From positions 3,903,423 to 3,967,422 of the forward strand of contig LT629697.1 of NCBI GenBank assembly GCA_900100325.1: a DNA stretch of 64,000 nt, read 5' to 3'. The translations under genes were made by a program, and so were the position numbers. This document shows, piece after piece, positions 34,941-43,385 of the stretch. Positions within the stretch are counted from its first letter, which is position 1, and each line of letters opens with the position of its first letter. The notes beneath the pieces were generated by a model. That model was not told the DNA's origin. It searched no databases and worked only from the letters and a program-made list of their open reading frames with translations. Source of the stretch: Frankineae bacterium MT45 (lineage in GTDB: Bacteria; Actinomycetota; Actinomycetes; Mycobacteriales; Jatrophihabitantaceae).

Positions 34941-35015
34941 AGTCGGTCCATCCGTCCCCCGGCCTAGATGCTCGGCGCCATGGTACCGGCCGAACAGAGC
35001 GGCCTTGAGCGACAC

Positions 35016-35326
35016 TCAAATGAACGACAAGTTCGATCCCCTCATCGGCGCGGGAGCACAAGCAGTCGATCTAGATCTGGCCCATGACCGGTTTCGTTGC
35101 GACCGCTTCATGCCGACGCACGTCAGGAGTGCGCCGATCAGCGAACCGGGCTACAGGACTCCATGACATACGCGCCGATCACGGCTCCAACCAACGCGAG
35201 CGGCCATGCAGCGTAGGTCACCCTGGCTAGCCTCATTTCGGGTCCCTCAGGCCGAAATAGGGTGGCTCATGACGCCGCCCATTCTGCCTTCGAGCCGCGA
35301 GGGTCCGGAACTGCGCCCTGTCGAAT
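35016..35326. other. Stretch without a visible gene
   Basis: No open frame with protein-like composition and no strong repeat seen. Confidence 0.4.
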
Positions 35327-35540
35327 TCAGGGCTTTTCGGGCGTGCCAATCACGCCGAGTTGGTAGCCACGCTCGAGTCGTGGATTGCCCCAATGCCCGG
35401 CGTAGTCACCGACCACTGCGTACTCGACGTAACACCCGAAGGACTGCAACTCGTCGAGTTCGCTCCAGGCGTCACGGTGCTTCCAGCGCCAGCCCTGCGC
35501 GCAGAACGCGCATCCTGCTGCCGACTTGTAGAAACCCTCA
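35327..35540 (-). pseudogene. 5'-truncated fragment of an unknown protein
   Basis: The frame reads NEGFYKSAAGCAFCAQGWRWKH, then a Trp/Tyr-rich segment SELDELQSFGCYVEYAVVG and an end at EKP. This has the composition of a real protein, with a CxxC pair. It has no start codon of its own before entering the C-terminal end of the NmrA-like gene in another frame, so it is probably the 3' end of a lost gene. Family unknown. Confidence 0.35.
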
Positions 35541-36191
35541 TTGCGCCGGCTTCCAGCCCTTCGGAGTCGTGATAAGGACTCGCTGCCCGATGCTCGCCGG
35601 ATCAGTGATGACGCCGAGAATAGCTGCGGCGGCATTGTCGAACGGCAGCGTCGGTAGTCCGGGGACCTTCCCAACCTGGGCGAGCGTCTTGACTGCGGCG
35701 CCGTCGGGGAGCGCAGCGGCGTCCTTGAGGTTGACCGGGTAGACGATCGTCCAGTCCAGCCCGGAGGACTGGAGCAGCTGGTCCGAGGCGGCCTTGTCGC
35801 CGAAGAACTTCCCCAGCACGGTCCGGTACATCAGCCGAGCGACGCCCGATGCCTTCTTTGCCGTATCTCCAGCACCGAAGGCCGATACGAGAACGATTCG
35901 AGTGACGCCAGCTTGCTTTGCAGCCGCGATCACCTTCGGCAGCGTGCGCTGCATGAAGCTCGCGTCCCTCATAGATCCAGTGATCGACACCAGCAGCGCG
36001 TCGGCACCCTCAGCGGCGGCGGCCAGCGCCGCGGTGTCTTCCGCGGCACCCTTCGCAGTCGTCACGCCGGACTGAGGCTTGACCGCCTCCGGCTTCCGAG
36101 CGAAGGCCACGACCTGATGGCCGGCCTCAACAGCTAGCGTGGTGAAGCGGGAGCCGACCTTGCCGGTGGCTCCCAGTACAACGATCTTCAC
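35538..36191 (-). CDS. NmrA-like NAD(P)-binding protein (atypical SDR)
   Basis: 217 residues. Rossmann motif KIVVLGATGKVGSRFT at the N-terminus, then VVAFARKPEAV, a YxxxL-type central region and DWTIVYPVNL. Resembles the NAD(P)H-binding/NmrA-like proteins, which act as redox sensors or reductases. The GTG at 36191 has GAGGAG ahead and overlaps the preceding TetR stop (GTGA), so the two are translationally coupled. The frame extends upstream only inside the TetR gene. Confidence 0.87.
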   Translation of the reverse strand: MKIVVLGATGKVGSRFTTLAVEAGHQVVAFARKPEAVKPQSGVTTAKGAAEDTAALAAAAEGADALLVSITGSMRDASFMQRTLPKVIAAAKQAGVTRIVLVSAFGAGDTAKKASGVARLMYRTVLGKFFGDKAASDQLLQSSGLDWTIVYPVNLKDAAALPDGAAVKTLAQVGKVPGLPTLPFDNAAAAILGVITDPASIGQRVLITTPKGWKPAQ

Positions 36192-36835
36192 GAGTTTCTC
36201 CTCGATTTTGTTTGGGATGATGCCGCCCGATGTCGTCGGGCGGGTGAAGAGGTGGACAAGCGGCGCCCCAGCAGGCTTTCGAGCGTGGTGACACACAGGA
36301 CACGCAAGTGGTCTCGGGAGACATCCGGGTTGTCCACCGCGTTTCGGGCGGCGTACTCCACGAATGCCAGCCAGGCGCCCATCGCCAGGCGTGCCTCAGC
36401 AGTATCGTCGAAACTGGTGGCCGAAAGCAGACGATCAACCTGCACAACGTGATTCGCTGCCGCAAGCCCTGCCGCGGTAGATGTAGTCGCCGGCGTCGGT
36501 GCGTACAGCTCTCGCACCCCACCGGAACTCGCCGCGTAGTGATCGAAGAACGCTGTCAGCGAGCGCTCCACGTTCTCCTTCTGGGACAACGATGCATCTG
36601 GCGCCGTTGCCAATAGAACCCGAGTCGCCTCACGTTCCAGCACCGCCTCCAGCAAGCGCTCCTTGCCGGAGAAGTAGTGGTACAACAGCGCCCGCGTGAT
36701 GCCGACTTCCTTGGCGATTGCGCTCATCGACGCTGCCGCCACCCCTTCGCGAGAGAAGTGGGTGGCGGCAACGTCTACGATCTGCGCGCGGCGCTGCTCG
36801 GGGGATCGGCGCACGCGCTCAGAGTCGTTTGACAC
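36188..36835 (-). CDS. TetR-family regulator, likely leaderless
   Basis: 215 residues. HTH at residues 13-60 (QRRAQIVDVAATHFSREGVA, then AIAKEVGITRALLYHYFSGKERLL). The C-terminal domain is followed by a basic tail. The GTG start lies inside a perfect palindrome (36828-36843), and a TATATT -10-like box ends six bases before it. The transcript is therefore probably leaderless and self-repressed. First gene of a unit with the NmrA-like protein, which is its likely target. Confidence 0.85.
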   Translation of the reverse strand: MSNDSERVRRSPEQRRAQIVDVAATHFSREGVAAASMSAIAKEVGITRALLYHYFSGKERLLEAVLEREATRVLLATAPDASLSQKENVERSLTAFFDHYAASSGGVRELYAPTPATTSTAAGLAAANHVVQVDRLLSATSFDDTAEARLAMGAWLAFVEYAARNAVDNPDVSRDHLRVLCVTTLESLLGRRLSTSSPARRHRAASSQTKSRRNS

Positions 36836-36847
36836 CTGTCAAATATA
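36828..36847 (-). promoter_or_regulatory. Palindromic operator over the TetR start with adjacent -10 box
   Basis: TTTGACA-CC-TGTCAAA, perfect seven-base arms, covers the GTG start codon at 36833-36835. On the minus strand TATATT (36847-36842) precedes it. No ribosome site is present. Confidence 0.65.
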
Positions 36848-36874
36848 GCCTCTAGGAATGTAACCGTCGAATCG

Positions 36875-36921
36875 TGGCGCCTCCTCGGCGAATCGCGCTC
36901 CGTCCACACTTCACTTCGAGT
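36875..36921 (-). other. Degenerate attachment-site copy (tRNA-Thr 3' half), att1
   Basis: Aligns to the 46-base 3' part of the intact tRNA-Thr gene (46915-46960) with 36 identities and one extra base. It is the outermost and most decayed copy. The 80 bases beyond it (36922-37005: TCGGAAATGTTGGTGTGTCAG...) match those beyond the copy at 42920, showing a shared element end. Confidence 0.7.
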
Positions 36922-37503
36922 CGGAAATGTTGGTGTGTCAGCCGGCACCAAGTCATCTCGGCGGATAGCGATTAGGCCGTAATTTGTTGGCCTTCCAGTG
37001 CGGCACGCGCCAACAGTTGGCGATCGATTTCGGGCAGTTGTGACTCTCATCGCCCATCCACGCAGCAGTTCGCTGCATGACCCAGTTGGATCTGCGGCCC
37101 TGGTTCGGAGGTCGGCCTAGACGACCGTCAATTGCCGGTGGCCCATATCGAGACGTGAGGATCGAAGTCCTCGGAGGCCTGGCCCGGAGACCTTGCCCGG
37201 CGACGTTCACCGCGGCGGCGATCCCGAAGCATCGATGCGGTCGGCTGGGCCGAGCTCGGCCTCGATTCTCGCTGCCAGTGCGTCCTAGCAGATCTGCCCC
37301 GGCTCGATACCCAGACGCAGCGCGGGCGACCGAACCGTCGTTCTCGCGCACGGGATTCGACCTCTCGCACGACCGGATCGGAAGGATGTATCTGTGTTCT
37401 CCTGGATTTCACCTCGTGCAGTGTTCCGAGGACGCCAACGCTGCCCGCCGGTGTCGTTCATAGCCAAGTTCAGTCGACCGACCAGGTTGCGTAGCCTACG
37501 GCT
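36922..37503. other. Element-end remnant without a gene
   Basis: The first 85 bases match the sequence after the 42920-42965 att copy. The remainder holds only composition-driven open frames (for example 37077-37463) with Arg/Pro-rich translations, so I see no gene. Confidence 0.5.
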
Positions 37504-37881
37504 ATGAAGCTCCACCACGTTCAGGTTTCCTGCCCGCCCGGCGGCGAGGATGAGGGGCGCCACTTCTACGTAACGGGTCTCGGCTTCTCAGAGATCGCGA
37601 AGCCAGCTGAACTCGCCACGCGTGGCGGAGCCTGGTTCCGCCACGCGGACGGCGCCGAGATTCATCTAGGGATCGAGGAGCCCGTCACCGGCCGCAAGGC
37701 GCACCCGGCCATCGAAGTCGACACCGGCGAGGCACTCGAGCAACTCGCCGCGCACCTCGAGTCGATCGGCTACGACATCGACTGGTCGCAACGACACAAC
37801 GCCGAACGGTTCGAGCGCTTCCACACCCACGACCCGTTCGGCAACCGAATCGAAGTCGTCCACGTCCTGGAACCGTTCTAA
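37504..37881 (+). CDS. VOC-family (glyoxalase-like) protein
   Basis: 125 residues, one betaalphabetabetabeta-type VOC unit pair. The opening LHHVQVSCPPGGEDEGRHFYVTGLGF gives one metal ligand His, HADGAEIHLGIEE the second region, and the end DPFGNRIEVVHV the Glu ligand. Dimeric metalloenzyme or binding protein. Not enough to tell lyase, dioxygenase or resistance function. Lies inside the first att-bounded segment. Confidence 0.85.
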   Translation: MKLHHVQVSCPPGGEDEGRHFYVTGLGFSEIAKPAELATRGGAWFRHADGAEIHLGIEEPVTGRKAHPAIEVDTGEALEQLAAHLESIGYDIDWSQRHNAERFERFHTHDPFGNRIEVVHVLEPF

Positions 37882-38093
37882 CCGGTCACACCACTGACCG
37901 CAACGTGCTGCACCATTTGAAACCGCAAGCAAGACACGATGGACGATGCGGCGCAAGCCTGCACTCGACGCGTGCACGCTCGCCATCGCCGACCACATCC
38001 CGTCTGCTGACACCACTGATGGAGCGCCGGAAACACCCTTTCCGATGCGGACCTACATAGATCCAGGAAACCCAGGTTTGTGATGATGGATCG

Positions 38094-38762
38094 ATGGTGG
38101 CTGGGTGGAGTAGTCAGTTGTGGGCGGAGATCGTGCCGGTGTTTGAGGCGATCGGTGAGCATTCGTTTCTGCGTGGACTGACGAGTGGCGATCTTCCGCC
38201 GGATCGGTTTGCCTTTTATCTTGCCCAGGATGCGCACTACCTGCGGGACTATGCGCGGGCGTTGGCGGTGGTCGCCGCGAAGGCCCCCACGCATGCTGAT
38301 GCGGGGATGTTGGCCCGCCATGCCGCGGCGACGGTGGACGTCGAGTTGGAGTTGCACGAGTCTTTGTTGCCTCAGTTGGGGTTGGCAATCGACGTGGATT
38401 CGGTCCCTCCGTCGCCGTCGACTGTGGCGTACACCAGCTACCTGTTGGCCACCGCGTACGGCGGCAGTTTTGCTGAGGGACTGGCCGCCGTCCTGCCGTG
38501 TTACTGGATTTACGCCCGAGTCGCGTCTGCGTTGGCTGCCGCGGGGTCGCCGGATCCCCGGTATCAAGCCTGGATCGACACCTATGCCGGAGACCAGTTC
38601 AACCAGGTCGTGGATGACGTCCTCGCGTTGACCGACCGCACCGGCGTTGATCTCGGGGCCAGTGAGCAGGCCCGTGCAGCCCAGCATTTCGCGATGACCG
38701 CACGCTACGAGTGGATGTTCTGGGACGCTGCCTGGCGCCTCGAAACGTGGCCAATACGCTGA
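38094..38762 (+). CDS. tenA: TenA-family thiaminase II/ thiamine salvage protein
   Basis: 222 residues, all-helical TenA fold. Elements: FLRGLTSGDLPPDRFAFYLAQDAHYLRDYARAL near residue 30-60, PCYWIYARVA near 138 (Cys as nucleophile candidate), WIDTYAGDQFNQVV near 160 and the terminal YEWMFWDAAWRLETWP with the active-site Glu. Acts on aminopyrimidine salvage or deaminates/hydrolyses thiamine. The gene uses many T-ending codons (TTT, GGT, CGT), unlike its neighbours, a sign of foreign origin. No thi genes are adjacent. Confidence 0.88.
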   Translation: MVAGWSSQLWAEIVPVFEAIGEHSFLRGLTSGDLPPDRFAFYLAQDAHYLRDYARALAVVAAKAPTHADAGMLARHAAATVDVELELHESLLPQLGLAIDVDSVPPSPSTVAYTSYLLATAYGGSFAEGLAAVLPCYWIYARVASALAAAGSPDPRYQAWIDTYAGDQFNQVVDDVLALTDRTGVDLGASEQARAAQHFAMTARYEWMFWDAAWRLETWPIR

Positions 38763-38868
38763 CCTAGCGGCAACAGCACCAACTCGCCGACGACTCCTCG
38801 CGACACTCAACCGCTTAGGACACTCGACTCCACAGTCAGGTCCCTAGGCCAGCAAGTACAGGCCTTCA

Positions 38869-38913
38869 TGAAGCCGCCTCGGAGAATCGAACTCCGGACA
38901 CCTCACTACGAGT
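38869..38913 (-). other. Attachment-site copy (tRNA-Thr 3' half), att2
   Basis: 45 bases matching the 46-base 3' end of the intact tRNA-Thr gene with 43 identities and one lost base. The 65 bases on its low-coordinate side (GACACTCAACC...CTAGGCCAGCAA.TA..GGCCT) match those beside the intact tRNA gene at 46849-46914, so both mark the same end of related elements. Confidence 0.8.
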
Positions 38914-39038
38914 CCCATTCAGCGCACCTATTCGAAGCGTTCCGCCAGTGTTTCATTACTGGTTAGTGTGGGCTTAGCCAGACTCGACTGGGCCGTTTGG
39001 GTAGGTCCGGGGACATCTCAGGGGCGTTGTCCGCCCCG

Positions 39039-39365
39039 TCACTTCCATTGGAAGGCGAAGTCGTTGACCGCAGCGTTGATGGCCTCGTCGCCCAACTCAG
39101 GATGGTGAGCGCGAAGCCAGGCGCGAGCAGTGTCGCCCACCTCACGCACTGAGCCTGCGTTGTACAGCGGCGGGGTAGCGCCGTAGAGGTCGTCCAGTAT
39201 CGCGCGAACGCGAGGAACGAAGGTCAGCGCAGCGTCGGTACCGATACGCGCTGCTACACGCTCTTCCGGCGACACGCTGTCCAGGTGCCCTGGGCGGCCG
39301 ATGAAGGCAATCATGGCCAAGCTCAGCGGGTTTGTCTCAATCCGCTTCCGCGTCTTCGGCCACAT
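39039..39365 (-). CDS. Hypothetical protein
   Basis: About 108 residues from the ATG at 39365. The frame is open further, to 39506, but without protein-like sequence. Helical, with SVSPEERVAARIGTDAALTFVPRVRAILDDLYG and a C-terminal NDFAFQWK. No membrane segment or known motif. Sits just inside the second att-bounded segment. Confidence 0.5.
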   Translation of the reverse strand: MWPKTRKRIETNPLSLAMIAFIGRPGHLDSVSPEERVAARIGTDAALTFVPRVRAILDDLYGATPPLYNAGSVREVGDTARAWLRAHHPELGDEAINAAVNDFAFQWK

Positions 39366-39617
39366 AGCCGGAATGCTAGCTCCGCGGTCACAAAACCCCC
39401 AGTGATCTTTCGTCCCCAAGCACATCAGGGGCATCCGACGACTGCCAAAAGGGCAGTGTTTGCTGGCATGACTGAGTGCCGAAGTCCGCCGTAGCCCGGC
39501 TCTCATTGCTTCCGTTGTCGCTCAGTTAGTCGCTCGTTCGCCGCCTGTGGGGCGGACTCGGCGAGCCTTGTCATCCTCACGCCAGTCGCTCTGGGCGTCC
39601 CGTGGCTTCATACTGCG

Positions 39618-39953
39618 GTGGTGACACACCGCGCTTCCGGGTCAGACCAGAACACGCCTCCGAGCCGTGTGCGGGCTCTGCTGGTGTGGGTCACGATTCC
39701 GTACGAGTGGAATGAGGCGATGTACGAACGTACTTCGTTCTTCACTTACCGGCTCGCCTTCCTCGGCGGGGCGCTAGCGGCAGGCGCAGTCGGCGGCGGA
39801 GTCGGTTTCTTGATTGCAGCACTCGCTTCGAACAGTCGCGAGGCCGGCTTTTGGATAGGCGTCTCAATCGTCGATTGCCTGCTCTTTGCTGCGGTCACGT
39901 ACATAGTGATTGGGTGGCTCGTGTCCGTCGCTCTCAATCGCAAAGGTCGTTGA
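39618..39953 (+). CDS. Hypothetical two-TM membrane protein
   Basis: 111 residues from GTG 39618, or about 77 from the ATG at 39720, which has GAGG just ahead. Two membrane segments (LAFLGGALAAGAVGGGVGFLIAAL and WIGVSIVDCLLFAAVTYIVIGWLVSVAL). Six bases before the next gene, so the two are likely co-transcribed. Function unknown. Confidence 0.55.
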   Translation: MVTHRASGSDQNTPPSRVRALLVWVTIPYEWNEAMYERTSFFTYRLAFLGGALAAGAVGGGVGFLIAALASNSREAGFWIGVSIVDCLLFAAVTYIVIGWLVSVALNRKGR

Positions 39954-39959
39954 GCGGTC

Positions 39960-40274
39960 ATGTCCCTGAGATATGAGGATCTGCAGTGGCAGGTGCAGCA
40001 CGAAGTTGAGGATCTTGCTTACGAACGCCGCCGCCATCCTGATCCAGAGGTTTTTGCCGCTGCGTGGGAGTGGGCCAACCATATGTTGCGTGGGAGTGCC
40101 CGCCTCAATCGATGGACGGTAGCGATCCTTGATATCGGATTCTCGGCTCTCCTGGGCGGCACTGGTGGGGTCACGACTGGTTCTCAGCTATCGGAGATTC
40201 GGAGTGCCAGGAAGATCCGCCGGGCGAACGCGCCGATCGAGCATACGGATGAGGATGCTGGATCCGCGCGGTGA
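39960..40274 (+). CDS. Hypothetical protein
   Basis: 104 residues. N-terminal charged helical part (LRYEDLQWQVQHEVEDLAYERRRHPD), then a Gly-rich semi-hydrophobic stretch AILDIGFSALLGGTGGVTTGS that could associate with a membrane, and a basic/acidic tail. Follows the two-TM gene by six bases, opposite to the caspase operon. Possibly part of the same cargo, role unknown. Confidence 0.5.
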   Translation: MSLRYEDLQWQVQHEVEDLAYERRRHPDPEVFAAAWEWANHMLRGSARLNRWTVAILDIGFSALLGGTGGVTTGSQLSEIRSARKIRRANAPIEHTDEDAGSAR

Positions 40275-40416
40275 TTTGAGGTAGCCACGTAGCCAGGGTG
40301 GGAGGAGCGTGCGCCGGCGGGCGGCCCGCAGCTCGTGACGGCTCCGCCAAGCGATTGGTGGAGAAGATCGTGCAGCAACAAGCCGAAGTGGCCCCTGGTC
40401 TCGTTTGACGTGTCGC

Positions 40417-42009
40417 TCAAGTTCCGGTGCCCGAGTTCTGCGCCGCGATCGCGATGAGGATCACGAGGATCAGGCCGGCAATTCCGAGCCATCCGATGAT
40501 CGTGCCGGCGGTTGCCATGCCACCGCCACTCTGACCGGTCTGGGCGATCTGCCGCTTGGCCTTGCGGGCAAAGACAATCGCCAGCACGCTGCCGATCCCG
40601 TAGAGCCAGAAGAGACTCAGGACGAGCGAGGCGACCGCCATGCCATTGGTGCCTGGCCTGGAGCCGGGAACGGGTGGGACTCGATAGACCTGCGGCTGCT
40701 GTGGGGGAGGGACGTAGGTCGGGTTGTAGGCCGGGTTGTAGGCCGACTGGTTGCTGTATTGCGGTCCAGTTTGGCCCCATTGCGGCGAAGAAGGCTGGCC
40801 GGCCGGCGGAGGTGGTGGCGGCGGCACTCGATAGGTTTCCGCCGGAGGAGCGGGTGCTCGCTCCTCGGGCGCGACGGGCGCGACGGGCGCGTTCGCGGCC
40901 GCGTTCTGCGGCGCAGGTGTCGTCGGCTGGCTTGGCGCGACCGGACGCTCGACCGGTGTCGCCGGGGCCGGACGAACGAACGCGTCCACCCGTAGGATCT
41001 GTACGCTGCCGCTGACACGATCGCGGACCAGAATCTTTCCGCGATTGTTGCCCTCACCCGGCGAAAGCGTAACCAACAGCCGATCCCCTTTGACTTCAAC
41101 CTGGAGCCAGTCATCGAGCGTGTCAGCGGCGATATCGATGTCGTCGTCGGTGAACCTCAGAATCTCCACGACCTCCGGGCGAAGCTTCTCGTCATGATCG
41201 ACATCCCGCAGGGTTATCGCGCTCTCTGACAGTCCGAATGGCGCTTCGAGTGCGTGTCGAGACTTGATGGGTTCGGCAGCGATCGCGAGCGCCGGTGAGG
41301 CCTGCTTGATGCGAGCCAGCGAGACATCGCCGTCGCCGTCGAACCGGCTGTGCGGGATCTGCTTACTCGTCTGGGCCAATCGCTTCTTTACGTAGTCGTA
41401 GATCTCATGGAGATCGATCAACCCGTCACCATTCGAGTCGACCGCCCCGCCGAGCAGACCCTCGACGAGGTGCTCGGTGAAGAGGCTGGTCCCCGTGGGG
41501 GATTGCGAATCATTGGCCAGCGTCCGCCCTCGCGCACTGGACACGACGTAGCGACCAGGTCCGCCGAGTTGAGTGTCGATGGCGCCGCCCTTGAACATGC
41601 CACTGCTGCAGCAGTCCAATACGAGAATGGTGCGCATCGAATCCGCGCCTCGGATGAAGTCGTTGATCGTCTCGTCGCTGATGCCGGTGCGTGGCAGCCG
41701 GTCGGAGCGGGTGTCACGCCCGCAGAGGTAGAGATGGCTGTGATCGTCGAGTATTCCGTGTCCGCTGTAGTAGAGGAACATCAGATCCTCGCGACTGCCG
41801 GAGGCAAAGAATTCGTCCAATTCGTCGAGGATCTCGTCGTGTTTTCGTTCGGTGACCAGGCGTACGTTCTCATCGTTGAACAAGCCGGTTTCGGAGTCGA
41901 CGAGCGCGCGGTGCAGCCGGGCGACATCCTTCGTCGGTGCGTTCAGTGGGTTGAGCCCGGCATCAGCCTCGAACGTGCTGTTGCCAATCAGCAGCGCGCG
42001 GTAGGTCAT
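40417..42009 (-). CDS. Caspase-like protease with EF-hand loop and C-terminal DUF4190
   Basis: 530 residues. The N-terminal C14 caspase-like domain (about 1-240) starts YRALLIGNSTFEADAGLNPL and has catalytic His84 in LYYSGHG and Cys134 in LVLDCCSSG. An insertion DSNGDGLIDLHE (191-202) is a textbook EF-hand loop, and FDGDGDVSLARI gives a second acidic cluster, so calcium may control it. A Pro/Gln/Ala-rich linker (about 345-455) leads to a DUF4190-type double-helix region (GMAVASLVLSLFWLYGIGSVLAIVFARKAKRQI onward), placing the protease domain on the membrane. It overlaps the EACC1-like gene by ATGA. Predicted effector of a conflict (cell-suicide or immune) module. Confidence 0.88.
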   Translation of the reverse strand: MTYRALLIGNSTFEADAGLNPLNAPTKDVARLHRALVDSETGLFNDENVRLVTERKHDEILDELDEFFASGSREDLMFLYYSGHGILDDHSHLYLCGRDTRSDRLPRTGISDETINDFIRGADSMRTILVLDCCSSGMFKGGAIDTQLGGPGRYVVSSARGRTLANDSQSPTGTSLFTEHLVEGLLGGAVDSNGDGLIDLHEIYDYVKKRLAQTSKQIPHSRFDGDGDVSLARIKQASPALAIAAEPIKSRHALEAPFGLSESAITLRDVDHDEKLRPEVVEILRFTDDDIDIAADTLDDWLQVEVKGDRLLVTLSPGEGNNRGKILVRDRVSGSVQILRVDAFVRPAPATPVERPVAPSQPTTPAPQNAAANAPVAPVAPEERAPAPPAETYRVPPPPPPPAGQPSSPQWGQTGPQYSNQSAYNPAYNPTYVPPPQQPQVYRVPPVPGSRPGTNGMAVASLVLSLFWLYGIGSVLAIVFARKAKRQIAQTGQSGGGMATAGTIIGWLGIAGLILVILIAIAAQNSGTGT

Positions 42010-42395
42010 GACGAGGCTTCGATCTTGTGCGCCAGAGCCTCGACCAGCGGCGCCAACGTTCTTGAGTCGGCGTTCTCGGCCGAAAAGGTGACCTCGCGCT
42101 GCGTCCCATCGTCATCGGTCCATAGCGCGTGAAGGGAGCGGGTGCGGTCGCGGGCGAGCCAGATCCGCAGCATCTCGATCGTCGTGGTGAAGGCACCGGC
42201 CGACCCGAGCGAGAGGATGATCTGGTCCAGGCCGCCCTTCATGCCGGGCGCCGATACTGCCGCGAGTTGGACGCACCCGGTCTCGACTCGCAGGTCATGG
42301 CGGAATTCGGCGACCTGGGCAAGCCAGCGGTCATCGTTCTCGTCGTAACGATCGGTCTGCGCCGTGACCGTCAACGCGAGGGCATTTGAGCTCAT
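42006..42395 (-). CDS. Effector-associated constant component 1 (EACC1)-like protein
   Basis: About 129 residues from ATG 42395 (GGGGA precedes it; ATG 42404 also possible). The N-terminal part is strand and acidic (ALTVTAQTDRYDENDDRWLAQVAEFRHDLRVE). The core is GGLDQIILSLGSAGAFTTTIEMLRIWLARDRTRSLHALW, and the last part VTFSAENADSRTLAPLVEALAHKIE. This is the layout of the EACC1 family described with bacterial effector modules (TIR, caspase, trypsin): a glycine turn, an amphipathic helix with WLxxR, then two strands and a final helix. Its stop overlaps the caspase gene start, so the two products are made together. EACC1 is thought to couple the effector to activators. The assignment rests on motif recall. 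Confidence 0.72.
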   Translation of the reverse strand: MSSNALALTVTAQTDRYDENDDRWLAQVAEFRHDLRVETGCVQLAAVSAPGMKGGLDQIILSLGSAGAFTTTIEMLRIWLARDRTRSLHALWTDDDGTQREVTFSAENADSRTLAPLVEALAHKIEASS

Positions 42396-42919
42396 GAGCG
42401 TCATCCCCAAGGCTAGACAGCGCCCGGGCACAGGTCAGTTGACCGCGTCGCGGGCCGTACTCAGTTTGAGGCTTCAACCGTCGTTTTGATACACCTGGAC
42501 GCGATTTCCCGGTCGGCGGTTTGGATCGCATCTCATGCGACGGGTGAACGTTAGAACTGGCGATTCGCGAGGTTGCGCTCTTGGCGAAGGTGTCTTCTGC
42601 GACTGGCAGGCGCAAGTCTCGGTCCGCAGCAGCCTGGCCACCGTGGGCGACCCAGCCGCACCGACCGCCGTCGGTGGCTGGAGGAGACACTTGGACGGCC
42701 AGGTTCTGAGTGAGTTCTGGTGGCCTAGCGTCTCGTTGGTGCGATGGCGACCTGACAGCGGACGGGTGTCTCGCGGCGACCAAATTTGCAGCAGGTCAGG
42801 GCCGTCTTGTGAACGCCCGTGTCACGGTCTGACGTCTCATTCGGGGGTCAAATGAGAGTCAATTGACTCGGGCAGGACGGCAAGCCAACGGATGTAGCCC
42901 GGTATATCCGGGCCTTCTG
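42396..42919. other. Intergenic stretch with palindromes, no gene
   Basis: No protein-like frame. A perfect 14-base palindrome GAGTCAATTGACTC lies at 42856-42869, and GCCCGG-TATAT-CCGGGC at 42897-42913, the latter just before the att copy. It must contain the promoter of the EACC1-caspase unit. Confidence 0.5.
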
Positions 42920-42965
42920 TGGAGCCGCCTCGGAGAATCGAACTCCGGACAACCTCATTACGAGT
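42920..42965 (-). other. Attachment-site copy (tRNA-Thr 3' half), att3
   Basis: 46 bases identical to 46915-46960, from the CCA end to the anticodon loop. Identity stops right after the anticodon (CGAGT), where the tRNA gene continues GAGGTGC but this copy goes CGGAAAAATGG. This is the normal crossover segment for tRNA-targeting tyrosine integrases. Confidence 0.92.
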
Positions 42966-43385
42966 CGGAAAAATGGTGTGTCAGTCGGTACCAGGTGCTG
43001 AGTCCGGATGCCGAAATAGCCTGTAATTGCTGGCCTTTTGTTCCGCCGTCTCTCGGCCACTGTCGCGCTGTTCCGGGGCATCTGTGACATTCTGTGTGAC
43101 ACTCCGACTCTGCCCAACCGTCGAATCGAACATAACATGGGGCATCTGAACACCCGATCAATGCCCTCCTCCATCTCTCAACCGCGGAGGGCGAGGTACA
43201 TCACCACGGCTCGTACCGCCCCGTTGCCTTCCAAGGCGATCATCCCCTCGGATTGGGTGCCCGGAAGGCGTCAGGCTCCTCTGGGCTCTCTTGCGTCAAG
43301 TAGCTGGCAGGGAAGGCTTATGTCACAAGCGGATCCTCGAATGCCCAGCTTTGCTGCGGCAGTTGTCTGCGCGGCCGAGGGACGC
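42966..43385. other. Element end, no gene
   Basis: The first 80 bases match 36922-37005. Two arm-like repeats lie at 43085-43104. The rest (43110-43385) gives only shadow frames. No integrase or excisionase gene is visible. Confidence 0.5.
43085..43104 (+). repeat. Arm-type repeats TGACATTC/TGACACTC, left end
   Basis: TGACATTC at 43085-43092 and TGACACTC at 43097-43104. The same pair with nearly the same spacing is at 46831-46849. Probable integrase arm sites. Confidence 0.55.

Noticed and set aside
37077-37463. 128-residue plus-strand open frame
   Set aside because: Lies in the att flank. Arg/Pro/Ser-rich translation without motif or ribosome site.
36875-42965. Extra tRNA-Thr genes
   Set aside because: These copies lack the 5' half (acceptor, D arm and half the anticodon stem), so they cannot be functional tRNAs. 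They are attachment-site remnants.
42848-43174. Open frame over the att copy at 42920
   Set aside because: It only appears because the tRNA repeat is open in this frame. Similar frames occur over the other copies.
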